A stretch of 64,000 nucleotides of DNA from an uncultured Saprospiraceae bacterium (lineage in GTDB: Bacteria; Bacteroidota; Bacteroidia; Chitinophagales; Saprospiraceae), in assembly GCA_937139495.1 (NCBI GenBank), contig CAKZQC010000002.1:62001-126000 (forward strand), read 5' to 3'. A program made the position numbers and the translations under genes. Shown piece after piece: positions 48,374 through 56,278 of this stretch (its first letter is position 1; each line of letters starts with the position of its first letter). Below the pieces are notes generated by a model, which was given only the letters and a program-made list of their open reading frames with translations, had not been told where the DNA came from and searched no databases.

Positions 48374-49648
48374 ATGAAAACGTGCCTCTATATTTTTCAG
48401 AATAATCTGCGATTGTTAGATAATCCATCGCTTTATTATGCTTATCATAATTTTGACCGTGTAGTGCCTATCGTGATTTGGCAAGACTATGCGAATGGAT
48501 ACGAACGAGGTAGCCAACAAAAAATGGGTAAGTTTCGCAAACAGTTTTTGATAGAATCCATAGCTGAGTTGCAATACGAATTACTCAAAAAAGGGGTTGA
48601 TTTAGTTATACTTCGAAAAGATGCCGATTTAACTGAAAACTTAGCCGAAATTATAGCTCATTACGAAGTACAAAAGACCATTACTTCTTACCCTATTGGA
48701 ACGTATGCTCAAGAATTATTGGGTATGCTCTGCGAGTTGTCGCCTGTTTATACTTGTGAAGACAATACCTTATTGGAGAAAGATGATTTACCATTTGATT
48801 TTCATCAATTGCCTAAAACTTTTACTTCCTTTCGGAAGAAAGTAGAACAAGAATGGAACATACGGGAAGAGGTACCCATGCCTGAATTTAGTAAATGGGA
48901 CGACACACAACAATACAGTATAAAGTTGGAAGTGCCAAGTATAGCCCGTCCCCCCAATACCGCATTTCCGTACAAGGGAGGAGAGGAGTCGGGCAGGAAT
49001 CGACTCAATTATTACCTCTGGGAATCGGAAGCCATCACGACCTACAAGCAGACCAGAAATGGCATGATTGGCGAACAATATTCGACCAAATTTTCTGCTT
49101 TTTTGGCTTTGGGATGCTTGTCGCCTGTCACGATATACCATGCCGTGCGGGATTTTGAAGCCGAACACACGACTAACGAAAGTACGTATTGGGTTATCTT
49201 TGAGCTGTTGTGGCGAGAGTTTTTTTATTGGGTCACCGAAAAACAGCGTTCCAAAATATTCCGAAAAGAAGGCATTTATACCAAAGAAGGCAACCGCCAA
49301 AGCGACCAGATTCAACAAGAACAGCACAAGTTTGAAGAATGGTGTACGGGCAAAACGGCACACTCGTTTATCAATGCCAACATGCACGAACTAGTCGCCA
49401 CAGGCTTCATGAGCAATCGAGGTCGACAGAATGTAGCCAGCTACTTGATTCATCACTTACAAGTAGATTGGCGGTGGGGTGCCGCCTTTTTTGAGCAGCA
49501 CCTACTTGACTACGATGTCTGCAATAATTGGTGCAACTGGCTCTACCTAGCAGGTGTTGGCAATGATCCACGCAGCCGAGTATTCAACCCCGATAGGCAG
49601 CAACAGAACTATGATGCAGACGGCAAATATGTGGCATTGTGGGGTTAG
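48374..49648 (+). CDS. DASH-type cryptochrome/photolyase
   Basis: 424 aa from the ATG at 48374; the longer frame starting at 48284 overlaps the previous gene. 'YIFQNNLRLLDNPSLYYA' opens the photolyase domain. 'SAFLALGCLSPVTIYHAV', 'GFMSNRGRQNVASYLIHHLQVDWRWGAAFFE' (in parts) and 'YLAGVGNDPRSR' identify the DASH class. It ends at 'YVALWG', a normal C-terminus. It is the last gene of the operon and paralogous to 30338-31660. Confidence 0.9.
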   Translation: MKTCLYIFQNNLRLLDNPSLYYAYHNFDRVVPIVIWQDYANGYERGSQQKMGKFRKQFLIESIAELQYELLKKGVDLVILRKDADLTENLAEIIAHYEVQKTITSYPIGTYAQELLGMLCELSPVYTCEDNTLLEKDDLPFDFHQLPKTFTSFRKKVEQEWNIREEVPMPEFSKWDDTQQYSIKLEVPSIARPPNTAFPYKGGEESGRNRLNYYLWESEAITTYKQTRNGMIGEQYSTKFSAFLALGCLSPVTIYHAVRDFEAEHTTNESTYWVIFELLWREFFYWVTEKQRSKIFRKEGIYTKEGNRQSDQIQQEQHKFEEWCTGKTAHSFINANMHELVATGFMSNRGRQNVASYLIHHLQVDWRWGAAFFEQHLLDYDVCNNWCNWLYLAGVGNDPRSRVFNPDRQQQNYDADGKYVALWG

Positions 49649-49657
49649 GTGTTTTTA

Positions 49658-50635
49658 TTATTCTACCAATACACACAACCCCGCTTTTAAATCAGGTAAG
49701 GCTTTTTTGAACTTAATCGACTCTACAATTCTACCATCGCTATATTTTACCGTGACTTTTTCATTCCTACCAATCCCTTTATAAGACTTTTGTTCAGGTT
49801 GACGTGTAGCAGTAATAGCTTTCATTGCTTCAAGTATACTTTCTTCTCCTTTCAATACTTCTGGGTCATTATCATCAATCGCTTCCTCTGCGTCAAGTGC
49901 TCTCTCTTGGCGCTTCATGAGTATCTCTTTCTTGATGCTCCAATTGTTATCGTTACGGATATTTCTCAAAAAAGTGATTTTGCGTCCTTCTAATACTTCT
50001 GTGAGTTGCAAAGCATTTTTGAGATGACCTTCCTGTTGCAAATAATGAAAAAAGCAGCTAAGAATAGTATCGTAGTACTCAAAAGTGGATAACGGTGCTG
50101 CTACATTATAAGGAACACTATCCACATAGATTTTTAATACGTCTTTTGGTAGCCAATCTTGTGGCAATGCGTTAGTATAACGTAACATCATTTTGCTAAA
50201 AGAATAAACGACGAAGTGTGCATCGGTTTTTTGAGCAGGATTAAATTCGGCGTAAGCACTACTTTTTTCAAATTCATAAAAGAGCTGCTCGATGGCAAAC
50301 AAGCGATCGTTTATCAATTGTCGCTCTATTTCAATGACTCGCTTGCCTAAGTTTTCGAGGGCTGCCATTTGTTGTTCGTAAGTATCTCGCTCCTCAGACA
50401 GTATCAAATCTTCTATTGCAAAAGCATAATAGAAAGGTTCTATCTCTAGCTGAATTTGATGTCTCAAAAAACGTTCAGACAATAAGTCTATCGTAATCGC
50501 ATCGAGCGAGACCAAACACATTCGACCTGCCTTATGAATTTCAAAAATCTCACCGCCCCAATTAGCATCGGTTATATCTCCTGATTTCAATACTACATTG
50601 GGCTTTACCTTGACAAAGTCTCCTTCTTTAAACAT
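49658..50635 (-). CDS. Hypothetical protein
   Basis: 325 aa, no signal peptide. The first 40 residues look like a small barrel ('MFKEGDFVKVKPNVVLKSGD', 'WGGEIFEIHKAG'), the middle is helical, and the end reads 'GRNEKVTVKYSDGRIVESIKFKK' (in parts), a pattern I associate with C-terminal tails of proteins that in relatives carry an SEC-C motif. No enzyme motif is visible. It converges with the photolyase operon 10 bp from its last stop. Confidence 0.6.
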   Translation of the reverse strand: MFKEGDFVKVKPNVVLKSGDITDANWGGEIFEIHKAGRMCLVSLDAITIDLLSERFLRHQIQLEIEPFYYAFAIEDLILSEERDTYEQQMAALENLGKRVIEIERQLINDRLFAIEQLFYEFEKSSAYAEFNPAQKTDAHFVVYSFSKMMLRYTNALPQDWLPKDVLKIYVDSVPYNVAAPLSTFEYYDTILSCFFHYLQQEGHLKNALQLTEVLEGRKITFLRNIRNDNNWSIKKEILMKRQERALDAEEAIDDNDPEVLKGEESILEAMKAITATRQPEQKSYKGIGRNEKVTVKYSDGRIVESIKFKKALPDLKAGLCVLVE

Positions 50636-50747
50636 AATGGTATGGTTTCTACTATTTCTAGTGTATTCGAGAAAAAAATGTTTATGAAAATAGAAGGTTT
50701 AGAGGTGAAATTTCAAAAAAAAGCAATAAAAAATAAATAATAATTTT

Positions 50748-50852
50748 ACTACGCAAAAAGACTGCGTAGTGCTACTGCATCTTTGTATTGTCCTAGAGAA
50801 ATAGAGACGATACATGCCGCCCCTGCCAAGCTACAAGAAGAAACTTGGCAGG
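50748..50852 (+). promoter_or_regulatory. Two leader hairpins and a promoter-like site before the TerD-domain gene
   Basis: ACTACGCA (50748-50755) pairs with TGCGTAGT (50763-50770). CCTGCCAAG (50822-50830) pairs with CTTGGCAGG (50844-50852) around 13 nt. Between them, CATCTTTG near 50778 resembles the -7 element with one mismatch. The second hairpin ends 20 bp before the preferred start at 50873. Confidence 0.5.
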
Positions 50853-50872
50853 AGCGATTAAAAGCAAAAAAG

Positions 50873-53044
50873 ATGAAAAAAATAGCACTCAACCGATTAC
50901 AAATATGGAGCGTATCCACCAATGGCACGCCACTCGACAACAAACAACAATTGGCAATCATTGCTGAATTGGCAGTGCTAGGATATTATTTTACGAATCC
51001 TGCCTACTTACAAAAAGTAAGTACCAATTTTTGGGACGATTATCAAATCTTACGAAAGACGTTGATTGCCAAAAAAGGAGGCGATGTAAACTATGTGCCT
51101 TTGTTTAGCAATTTTCCAACTCAAGTACCTGCCGATAGCGAATATTATCAAAAAAGAGTTTTTGGCTATATTGCCAATATTTGGAACTTGACGGAAGGAG
51201 CGACTACCTTGTGGAATGGCACGAAAGTACCTCAGTGGTTATTCGATTTGCAAGACTTTGGAGCAGATCCTATTACACAAATGCAATCTAAAGATTTGTG
51301 GTTGACGGCTATCGTAGAGCAGCAAAATAAACAAGCCGACACGCATACCGAATGGCATGCCTTGACGCTAGTAGAGGAGGAGCAGACGAACGAAAAATTA
51401 AAGGCTTATTTGCAACAGTTAGTTTATGCAAAATCGTCTATCAAAGAGGCTTTGCACGCCAATTTGTATGATTTGTTACATGGATTTGGAGCGGAATCAT
51501 TGGACGGCAGTCAAATCGTATTCAAAGAAACACAAGCCTTGGTTTTGTATCAATTTTGGCAACAAGAAAACTGGATGGCTATTGCGAAGCTAGCAAAAAC
51601 AGCTACGGACATACTTCGTCTATTGGCTGCTGTGACCAAATCAGATATCAGCTTGAGCAAAACGATTAAGTTTCCTAAATTGAGTCGTCCTGCTCGTAGA
51701 GCTATTTTGACGGTTTTGGAGGGTTCGCCTTCTTTGGGCGAAGATTTGAGTCGTTACAAGGGGCTTTGGTTGCAGATAGGTCGTTACTTGCACCCTTCGG
51801 AATATGCGAATCAATATCCAAAAACTGCTCATTACTTTGATTTATTGCGAAACGGAAAAATTGAAACATTTCAAAGTAAAACAGAGGCTTTGTTGGCTCA
51901 AAAAGAGATTTATTTGTTGTTGGAACACTTGAATAAAAAACCAACGATTTTTGCTCGAAAATTGCACGAAGTACTACGCAAATTTCCAGAACAATTGGAC
52001 ATTATTTTGTTTGCTTTCGCAGAAAAAATACAACAAGTTCCTTTGAAGAATTTATTGATTTTGAATCGCTACTTTGATACTATCAATGAATCGAGCCATA
52101 GAGCTATTGTCAATAAAAAAGGCAAAATGAAAGTACTCAAAAATAATACTTTTGGAGCGTTGACCGACTTGGAATTGCACAAAACAATGCAAGTACTCCA
52201 AACAGCTATTCGTGATCAATTGGCAACCAAAGAAACGTGGGAGGCAGAAACGGTTTGGATAGACGAAAGATTGCAAAACTACACGGTGCCACTACAGCAG
52301 CGCAAGGCATCTGATGGTATCTTGACGGTAGGTAGAGGTAGCCGAGTAGAAGCGGATTTTGGTAAGGTATTGCGCCTATTTGTGTATTGGAAAGAGACCG
52401 AAAAACGAACAGATTTAGATTTGTCGGTCATTCAATATGATGCCGATATGCTATACCTCGGACACGTGAGTTATACCAATCTCAAAGATGGCGGAATTGT
52501 GCATTCGGGCGATATACAGTCGGCACCAGAAGGTGCCGCAGAATTTATTGATATTACGCTCACGGCATTGCGTCCCGAAGTGAAGTACTTAGCGGTACAG
52601 GTGCATAAATATACAGGCGAATCTTTTGCAGAAATGGACTGTCACGCTGGCTGGATGTGGCGAAAAGAAATAGATAGTAATTATCGTTCTTTTGACATCA
52701 AAACAGTCGCCAATAAGTTTGATTTGAATGGTGTAGGCAGTTATGCGATACCGTTGTTGGTCGATATGGCACAGCAACAAATCGTAGCAACGGACTTGTA
52801 CGTAGGGGACAAACAGCTCTACAGCAATGTAGAAAAAACCAAATCAGATGTGGCATTAATGTGCAGCGAATTGGTGCAGTTTACGACCAAAAAACCTGTC
52901 ATGCAGGACTTGGTGCAGCAGCACGCTCTAGCACGAGGGGCAACATTGGTAGCCGAAAAAGAAGCGGCAACGCTTACTTTTGGCTTAACGGACTGTACTT
53001 ACAATGTGCAGGAAGTAGAAAAAATATTAAGTGAATTGATTTAG
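50873..53044 (+). CDS. Large TerD-domain protein (MXAN_6230/SCO0854-like)
   Basis: 723 aa from the ATG at 50873. A TTG at 50783 would add 30 residues and run through the second leader hairpin, so it is less likely. The central part has 'KLSRPARRAILTVLEG' and 'WLQIGRYLHPSEYANQYPKTAHYF' (in parts), the pattern of the large MXAN_6230/SCO0854 proteins. About residues 500-650 form a TerD-like domain ('RTDLDLSVIQYD', 'HSGDIQSAPEGAAEFIDI'), a calcium-binding fold linked to tellurite, phage and stress responses. The RING-like zinc finger of some relatives was not seen. No other ter genes flank it. Confidence 0.75.
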   Translation: MKKIALNRLQIWSVSTNGTPLDNKQQLAIIAELAVLGYYFTNPAYLQKVSTNFWDDYQILRKTLIAKKGGDVNYVPLFSNFPTQVPADSEYYQKRVFGYIANIWNLTEGATTLWNGTKVPQWLFDLQDFGADPITQMQSKDLWLTAIVEQQNKQADTHTEWHALTLVEEEQTNEKLKAYLQQLVYAKSSIKEALHANLYDLLHGFGAESLDGSQIVFKETQALVLYQFWQQENWMAIAKLAKTATDILRLLAAVTKSDISLSKTIKFPKLSRPARRAILTVLEGSPSLGEDLSRYKGLWLQIGRYLHPSEYANQYPKTAHYFDLLRNGKIETFQSKTEALLAQKEIYLLLEHLNKKPTIFARKLHEVLRKFPEQLDIILFAFAEKIQQVPLKNLLILNRYFDTINESSHRAIVNKKGKMKVLKNNTFGALTDLELHKTMQVLQTAIRDQLATKETWEAETVWIDERLQNYTVPLQQRKASDGILTVGRGSRVEADFGKVLRLFVYWKETEKRTDLDLSVIQYDADMLYLGHVSYTNLKDGGIVHSGDIQSAPEGAAEFIDITLTALRPEVKYLAVQVHKYTGESFAEMDCHAGWMWRKEIDSNYRSFDIKTVANKFDLNGVGSYAIPLLVDMAQQQIVATDLYVGDKQLYSNVEKTKSDVALMCSELVQFTTKKPVMQDLVQQHALARGATLVAEKEAATLTFGLTDCTYNVQEVEKILSELI

Positions 53045-53190
53045 AAATATAGACCTCGGTGGATTATTCTTCACCTCCTTCTTGGCTTACTTTGACGAGG
53101 AGCCGTCCACCAACTTTTTGTGGAGATCATTACCATCGGGGTTTATTTTACAACTGTGAGTATTGGGATTTTTTGGATTTAGGGATTATA

Positions 53191-53261
53191 GGATTTTTTA
53201 AAATTATAAGTGGAAGAAATCCAAAAATCAAGTTAATCCAAAAAATCCCAATGCTGACAAT
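53191..53261. repeat. Left copy of a 71-bp direct repeat
   Basis: Differs from 56095-56165 at three of 71 positions by eye. The inner part is an imperfect inverted repeat of GGATTTTTT and AAAAAATCC type. It marks the left side of the 53.2-56.3 kb accessory segment. Confidence 0.8.
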
Positions 53262-53305
53262 ATGTACTCCAGTAAGGCTTAGCGTTAATTTCCTTCTATT
53301 GTTAC

Positions 53306-53377
53306 CTATTCGGTCGCAGGTTCGATTCCTGCTCGCTGTCCTAGGACAGCGGTAGCTCAGTATGGTAGAGCAAATAG
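53306..53377 (+). tRNA. tRNA-like locus in permuted order (3' half before 5' half)
   Basis: 3' half: anticodon-stem strand CTATT (53306-53310), variable CGGTC, T-stem GCAGG, loop TTCGATT, CCTGC (to 53332), acceptor strand TCGCTGT (53333-53339). 5' half: acceptor ACAGCGG (53346-53352), TA, D-stem GCTC, loop AGTATGGTA, GAGC (to 53371), A, then AATAG (53373-53377). AATAG pairs fully with CTATT, and ACAGCGG pairs with TCGCTGT (one G-T). All four stems therefore form, but the halves are in reverse order with only CCTAGG-like bases between them. If C53378 and TGTTAC (53300-53305) closed the loop, it would read CTGTTAC, anticodon GUU (Asn). Order and pairing are observed; function and identity are inference. 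A tandem-copy remnant is the alternative. Confidence 0.5.
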
Positions 53378-53467
53378 CCTTAAATTAGCTTGGTTTCCTT
53401 ATTGGTTTATTTGACAAAAAAACAAAGGCAGTAGCCTAGCTACTTCTAATCTTCGCCTCCTTCTTTT

Positions 53468-53492
53468 GCGGGTTCGAGTCCCGCCTTGACGA
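53468..53492 (+). pseudogene. Orphan tRNA 3'-half fragment
   Basis: GCGGG TTCGAGT CCCGC (53468-53484) is a perfect T arm, followed by CTTGACG and A in the place of acceptor strand and discriminator. No matching CGTCAAG strand was found within about 200 bp on either side, and no D arm precedes it in register. It is a tRNA remnant or part of a split gene. Confidence 0.5.
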
Positions 53493-53529
53493 TTGGTTGC
53501 TTCTGCGACGATAATTTCCTTTGTTTTTT

Positions 53530-53569
53530 AGAGGAGCGTACGAATTTGTTCGTAAGCTCCTCTTTTTAT
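53530..53569 (+). terminator. Terminator downstream of the tRNA-like region
   Basis: AGAGGAGC (53530-53537) pairs with GCTCCTCT (53556-53563); after a G-A mismatch, TACGAA pairs with TTCGTA around TTTG. TTTTT follows on the plus strand only. It shows that plus-strand transcripts end here, from the TerD-domain gene or from the tRNA-like locus. Confidence 0.75.
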
Positions 53570-53570
53570 T

Positions 53571-53960
53571 TTAGCTTTTAAATAGTTTTAGTTGATTAGG
53601 TAAGTTAGGTGCTTGCGTTGGGTCTGTGCTAAGAAAATCTACCAATTTATTGGTAATGGGGCATTTCGCTTTTTTTACAACCCACAAGACACCCTTGATT
53701 TCTTGCCTTCTTTTGATTCGGCAAGCATTATCAATACCGATTATTTTTAAGGCATAACAAACCGCCTTTTTGGAGGTAGTGACATACTTTAGTGCTTCAT
53801 GAAAGAGTTGCTCTTCCGAATGGTTTTTTTTGTATTGACCAATACTAACACCTAACCCTTTTTCAATTTTTTTGCGCATATCTGCGACTACTTTTCTATC
53901 ATGTTTGCCATGGAATAAGTGTAGCGGCTGATTCTGTTTTCTATTGTATTTACTTGGCAT
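53571..53960 (-). CDS. Small hypothetical protein of a mobile-element type
   Basis: 129 aa, basic N-terminus, two zinc-less cysteines. 'TSKKAVCYALKI' and 'CRIKRRQEIKGVLW' followed by 'KCPITNKLVDFLSTDP' match a pattern I know from short proteins in Bacteroidota accessory regions, which resembles a winged helix-turn-helix. Its start overlaps the upstream small gene's stop by 11 bp, so it is translated by coupling. Confidence 0.6.
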   Translation of the reverse strand: MPSKYNRKQNQPLHLFHGKHDRKVVADMRKKIEKGLGVSIGQYKKNHSEEQLFHEALKYVTTSKKAVCYALKIIGIDNACRIKRRQEIKGVLWVVKKAKCPITNKLVDFLSTDPTQAPNLPNQLKLFKS

Positions 53961-54129
53961 GATTAGATCCTTTTTTATGGTTAGATAAATAGGTTTCTAT
54001 TGCTACAGCCAATCTTTCATTGGTTCTGATGCGTCCTCGGTAGAGGTACTTTGTATATTCTAAAAAGACTACTTTGTGTAGTAGTTCGCTTGCTACGCTT
54101 GGTAGCTGCTCGTAGGTTGGTTTGTTCAT
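53950..54129 (-). CDS. Small excisionase-like protein (59 aa)
   Basis: ATG at 54127-54129 opens a 59-aa frame ending at the TAA at 53950-53952. 'KPTYEQLPSVASELLHKV' resembles the N-terminal helix of excisionase-type DNA-binding proteins of Bacteroidota elements ('PTFEQLPEAV'), but the helix-turn-helix part is missing, so it is short or reduced. The stop overlaps the next gene's ATG, a strong sign of real translation. A TAnnTTTG element lies 42 bp upstream. Confidence 0.6.
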   Translation of the reverse strand: MNKPTYEQLPSVASELLHKVVFLEYTKYLYRGRIRTNERLAVAIETYLSNHKKGSNHAK

Positions 54130-54170
54130 ACGTTGATATGGTTTTGATTATTTTTAAATCGTTTACCTTA

Positions 54171-54227
54171 CAAATGTATGTTGGCTTTTTGAGGGTAACC
54201 ACTAAGTAACTGGTTACAACTGGTTAC
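54171..54227 (-). promoter_or_regulatory. Promoter with repeated GTTAC/GTAAC operator motifs
   Basis: On the minus strand TACATTTG (54171-54178) is a -7 element for the small operon. Just upstream, the plus strand reads GGTAACCA (54194-54201), AGTAACTGGTTAC (54205-54217) and AACTGGTTAC (54218-54227). These repeats form overlapping half-palindromes, like a repressor binding array. They end 5 bp before the stop of the 54233 gene. Confidence 0.5.
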
Positions 54228-54232
54228 TATCT

Positions 54233-55435
54233 TTATGAATATTCTATGTTGTAGTTATTGGTTAGTGCTTCTAGGTCAGATTTTGCCTGCTCTTGATTAT
54301 TTAAGTGTTTAATAATACCTTTTATAAGGTTGATTTTATTTTCGGTTTTTTTTGCAGTATCTTCTGCTCCTGTCCTTTGTGTTTTTGATCGGTATTTATT
54401 ATAATGTTGGTATAACTTATGTCCTGATTGATGTTCATATTTTTGGGCTATATCATTATTATTCTGCTTAGAAATGGGGGTGTCGTTGTAAATGTAAATA
54501 AGTGCTATTTCTTTTAGGGTTAGTTTTTTTTCTTCAATGGGGTTTTTATCTTTTCCCAATGACATAGTACTTTGTTGCTGTAACTTATTCAGCTCTGTTT
54601 CTAAAAACGCTTTTAAGTATATATGATATGAATAGAGCGAAACTAATGCATTTTGATTTATAGAACGAGAATAGTTTGTTGCATAGATTGAATTTTTCTT
54701 GTAGTAGTTTTCTTTTATTCTTAGTATTTCTATTTCATTGCGATACTTATTATACTCACTGCGTGGTATCTGATTATGAATAGAAGTTTGTATAGCCCTA
54801 GTATCGTATAAACTGTATGCTTTTACTTCTATTTGTTGTAGTCTGTTTAGTTCTCTTTTGATTTCTTGTATGGAATTAGTTTTAGTAAATAAATCTTGCC
54901 ACTTGTAACGAAGCTGAATTTCAAATAATAGTTTAGCTTCGTACTTAAAAATCAAGTAAGACGAATCAGGGTCATTCTCCCAACCTTTGTAGAATTCGCT
55001 ATAAATAGTATAAGGTATGTGTAGCCAGTCCATCATCATATCATAGTCAAATAAGTTAACAGTTTTTAAAGGCGATATACCAATCGAAAAGTAGTTAGAT
55101 TGCATTGAATCATATCTAAGATGAGTTTGGTATTTTATTAAAATATCTTTTTTATGGGGTTCAATATTTAAATCAATTATCCATTGAAATAAAGGCGTAT
55201 AATGATTATCGAACCAATATTTGAGGCAGTCTTCAATATTATTTATTTTGTTTAGTGCTACAATAGTTTGCTTCTCGTCAAAAGGTGTAGTATCAAATTT
55301 ATTAATGTGAGGTATAAGCATATCATAGTTGTCCTGATACACATTACATTTGCTATAACAGGACTTATCTTTGTTTTTGATAGTTCTGCTACATCTATTA
55401 GGGAATAAATGACAGTCTATTTTAGGTTGTTCCAT
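54233..55435 (-). CDS. Hypothetical protein with N-terminal cysteine cluster
   Basis: 400 aa, AT-rich codons, rich in Asn, Lys and Tyr. The N-terminus has 'CHLFPNRCSR', then 'CYSKC' about 20 residues in, a possible zinc-binding group. The rest is helical, with 'LKEIALIYIYND' and 'NDIAQKYEHQSGHKLYQHYNKYRS' (in parts) near residues 305-350. That C-terminal pattern is common in Bacteroidota phage and mobile-element proteins of unknown role. It is in the same direction as the small operon and inside the repeat-flanked segment. Confidence 0.6.
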   Translation of the reverse strand: MEQPKIDCHLFPNRCSRTIKNKDKSCYSKCNVYQDNYDMLIPHINKFDTTPFDEKQTIVALNKINNIEDCLKYWFDNHYTPLFQWIIDLNIEPHKKDILIKYQTHLRYDSMQSNYFSIGISPLKTVNLFDYDMMMDWLHIPYTIYSEFYKGWENDPDSSYLIFKYEAKLLFEIQLRYKWQDLFTKTNSIQEIKRELNRLQQIEVKAYSLYDTRAIQTSIHNQIPRSEYNKYRNEIEILRIKENYYKKNSIYATNYSRSINQNALVSLYSYHIYLKAFLETELNKLQQQSTMSLGKDKNPIEEKKLTLKEIALIYIYNDTPISKQNNNDIAQKYEHQSGHKLYQHYNKYRSKTQRTGAEDTAKKTENKINLIKGIIKHLNNQEQAKSDLEALTNNYNIEYS

Positions 55436-55550
55436 AGCAAATTTGTTGGTAAGGCTTTTTTTTGGGTGATTTTTAGTTCAAGTTCAATACTTTCTCTGTA
55501 TACATGATTTGCTGGAATAGTAAAGCGAACAGATAAAACAAAAAACAAGG

Positions 55551-55958
55551 CTAATCATGTAGTGGTCTAGGGTTCCGTTTATTGATCGGGTGTCGGAGCC
55601 GTTTTATTTCCAAGCTTTGAGCTCCAAAATTGAGCAATAAGCCCAAGTCCACTTTGTACGCTACCAAATAGTTGAGACCTTGAGCCAAGTGAGCATCCTT
55701 CATTTCTATGACTGCTTTTAGCTCGACCATCAGCGTATTTTCTACCAAAAAATCAACTCTTCTGCTACCAATAGGATAACCCTCGTAAAATAACGGCATT
55801 TCTAGTTCCCGCTCAAATTCTAATCCCTGTTTTTTCATTTCGATGGATAAGGCTCTTTGATAAATAACCTCTTGAAATCCATTGCCTAAGGTGCGGTGCA
55901 CTTTCATGGCACAACCAATTACTTTGTAAGTCAGGTCGTCTTTGATTGTTTCTTTCAT
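55551..55958 (-). CDS. GxxExxY protein
   Basis: 135 aa. The name-giving motif is 'GNGFQEVIY' (about residues 25-33), followed by 'MPLFYEGYPIGSRRVDFLVEN' (in parts) and 'VELKAV', where the acidic and lysine positions match a PD-(D/E)XK nuclease core (D...ExK). The family is widespread in Bacteroidota, often near repeats; its activity is unproven. Here a tandem repeat lies just upstream of the start. Confidence 0.85.
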   Translation of the reverse strand: MKETIKDDLTYKVIGCAMKVHRTLGNGFQEVIYQRALSIEMKKQGLEFERELEMPLFYEGYPIGSRRVDFLVENTLMVELKAVIEMKDAHLAQGLNYLVAYKVDLGLLLNFGAQSLEIKRLRHPINKRNPRPLHD

Positions 55959-56055
55959 GTTTACTTGAGTTTATTCAAAAAAAATAAAAAAAATGTAGGA
56001 ATTTGGATTTTTTGGATTCAAGGATTTTTGGATTTTTTTAAGGTTGCAATTTTGA

Positions 56056-56278
56056 AACTGTAAGAATTTGGATTTGTCGGATTTGTGGATTATGGGATTT
56101 TTTAAAATTATGAGTGGAAAAAATCCAAAAATCAAGTTAATCCAAAAAATCCCAATACTGACAATGTTTGTTATGGGTGGAAAACTGTAAGAATTTGGAT
56201 TTGTCGGATTATGAGATTTTTTTAAATTATGAGTGGAAGAAATCCAAAAATCAAGTTAATCCAAAAAATCCCAATACT
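56056..56278. repeat. Two tandem copies of the dispersed repeat
   Basis: Copy 1 runs from about 56056 to 56165 and copy 2 from about 56182 to 56278, both starting AAACTGTAAGAATTTGGATT. Copy 1 includes 56095-56165, the partner of 53191-53261. Copy 2 stops at CCAATACT exactly where the mnmE stop codon begins. Together with related AT-rich sequence at 55990-56055 it fills the gap between the GxxExxY gene and mnmE. Confidence 0.8.

Noticed and set aside
53306..53492. Transfer-messenger RNA (ssrA), including permuted two-piece forms
   Set aside because: The 5' half has a normal D arm and short acceptor, and no tag reading frame or pseudoknot region was found; tmRNA has a reduced D arm.
53344..53492. 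One normal tRNA with an intron, joining the 5' half at 53346 to the T arm at 53468
   Set aside because: The acceptor strands ACAGCGG and CTTGACG do not pair and there is no matching anticodon stem, while pairing with the upstream 3' half is complete.
54017..54202. 61-codon frame on the minus strand
   Set aside because: A different frame in the same place encodes a 59-aa protein coupled to the next gene and preceded by a promoter; the 61-codon frame runs through that promoter.
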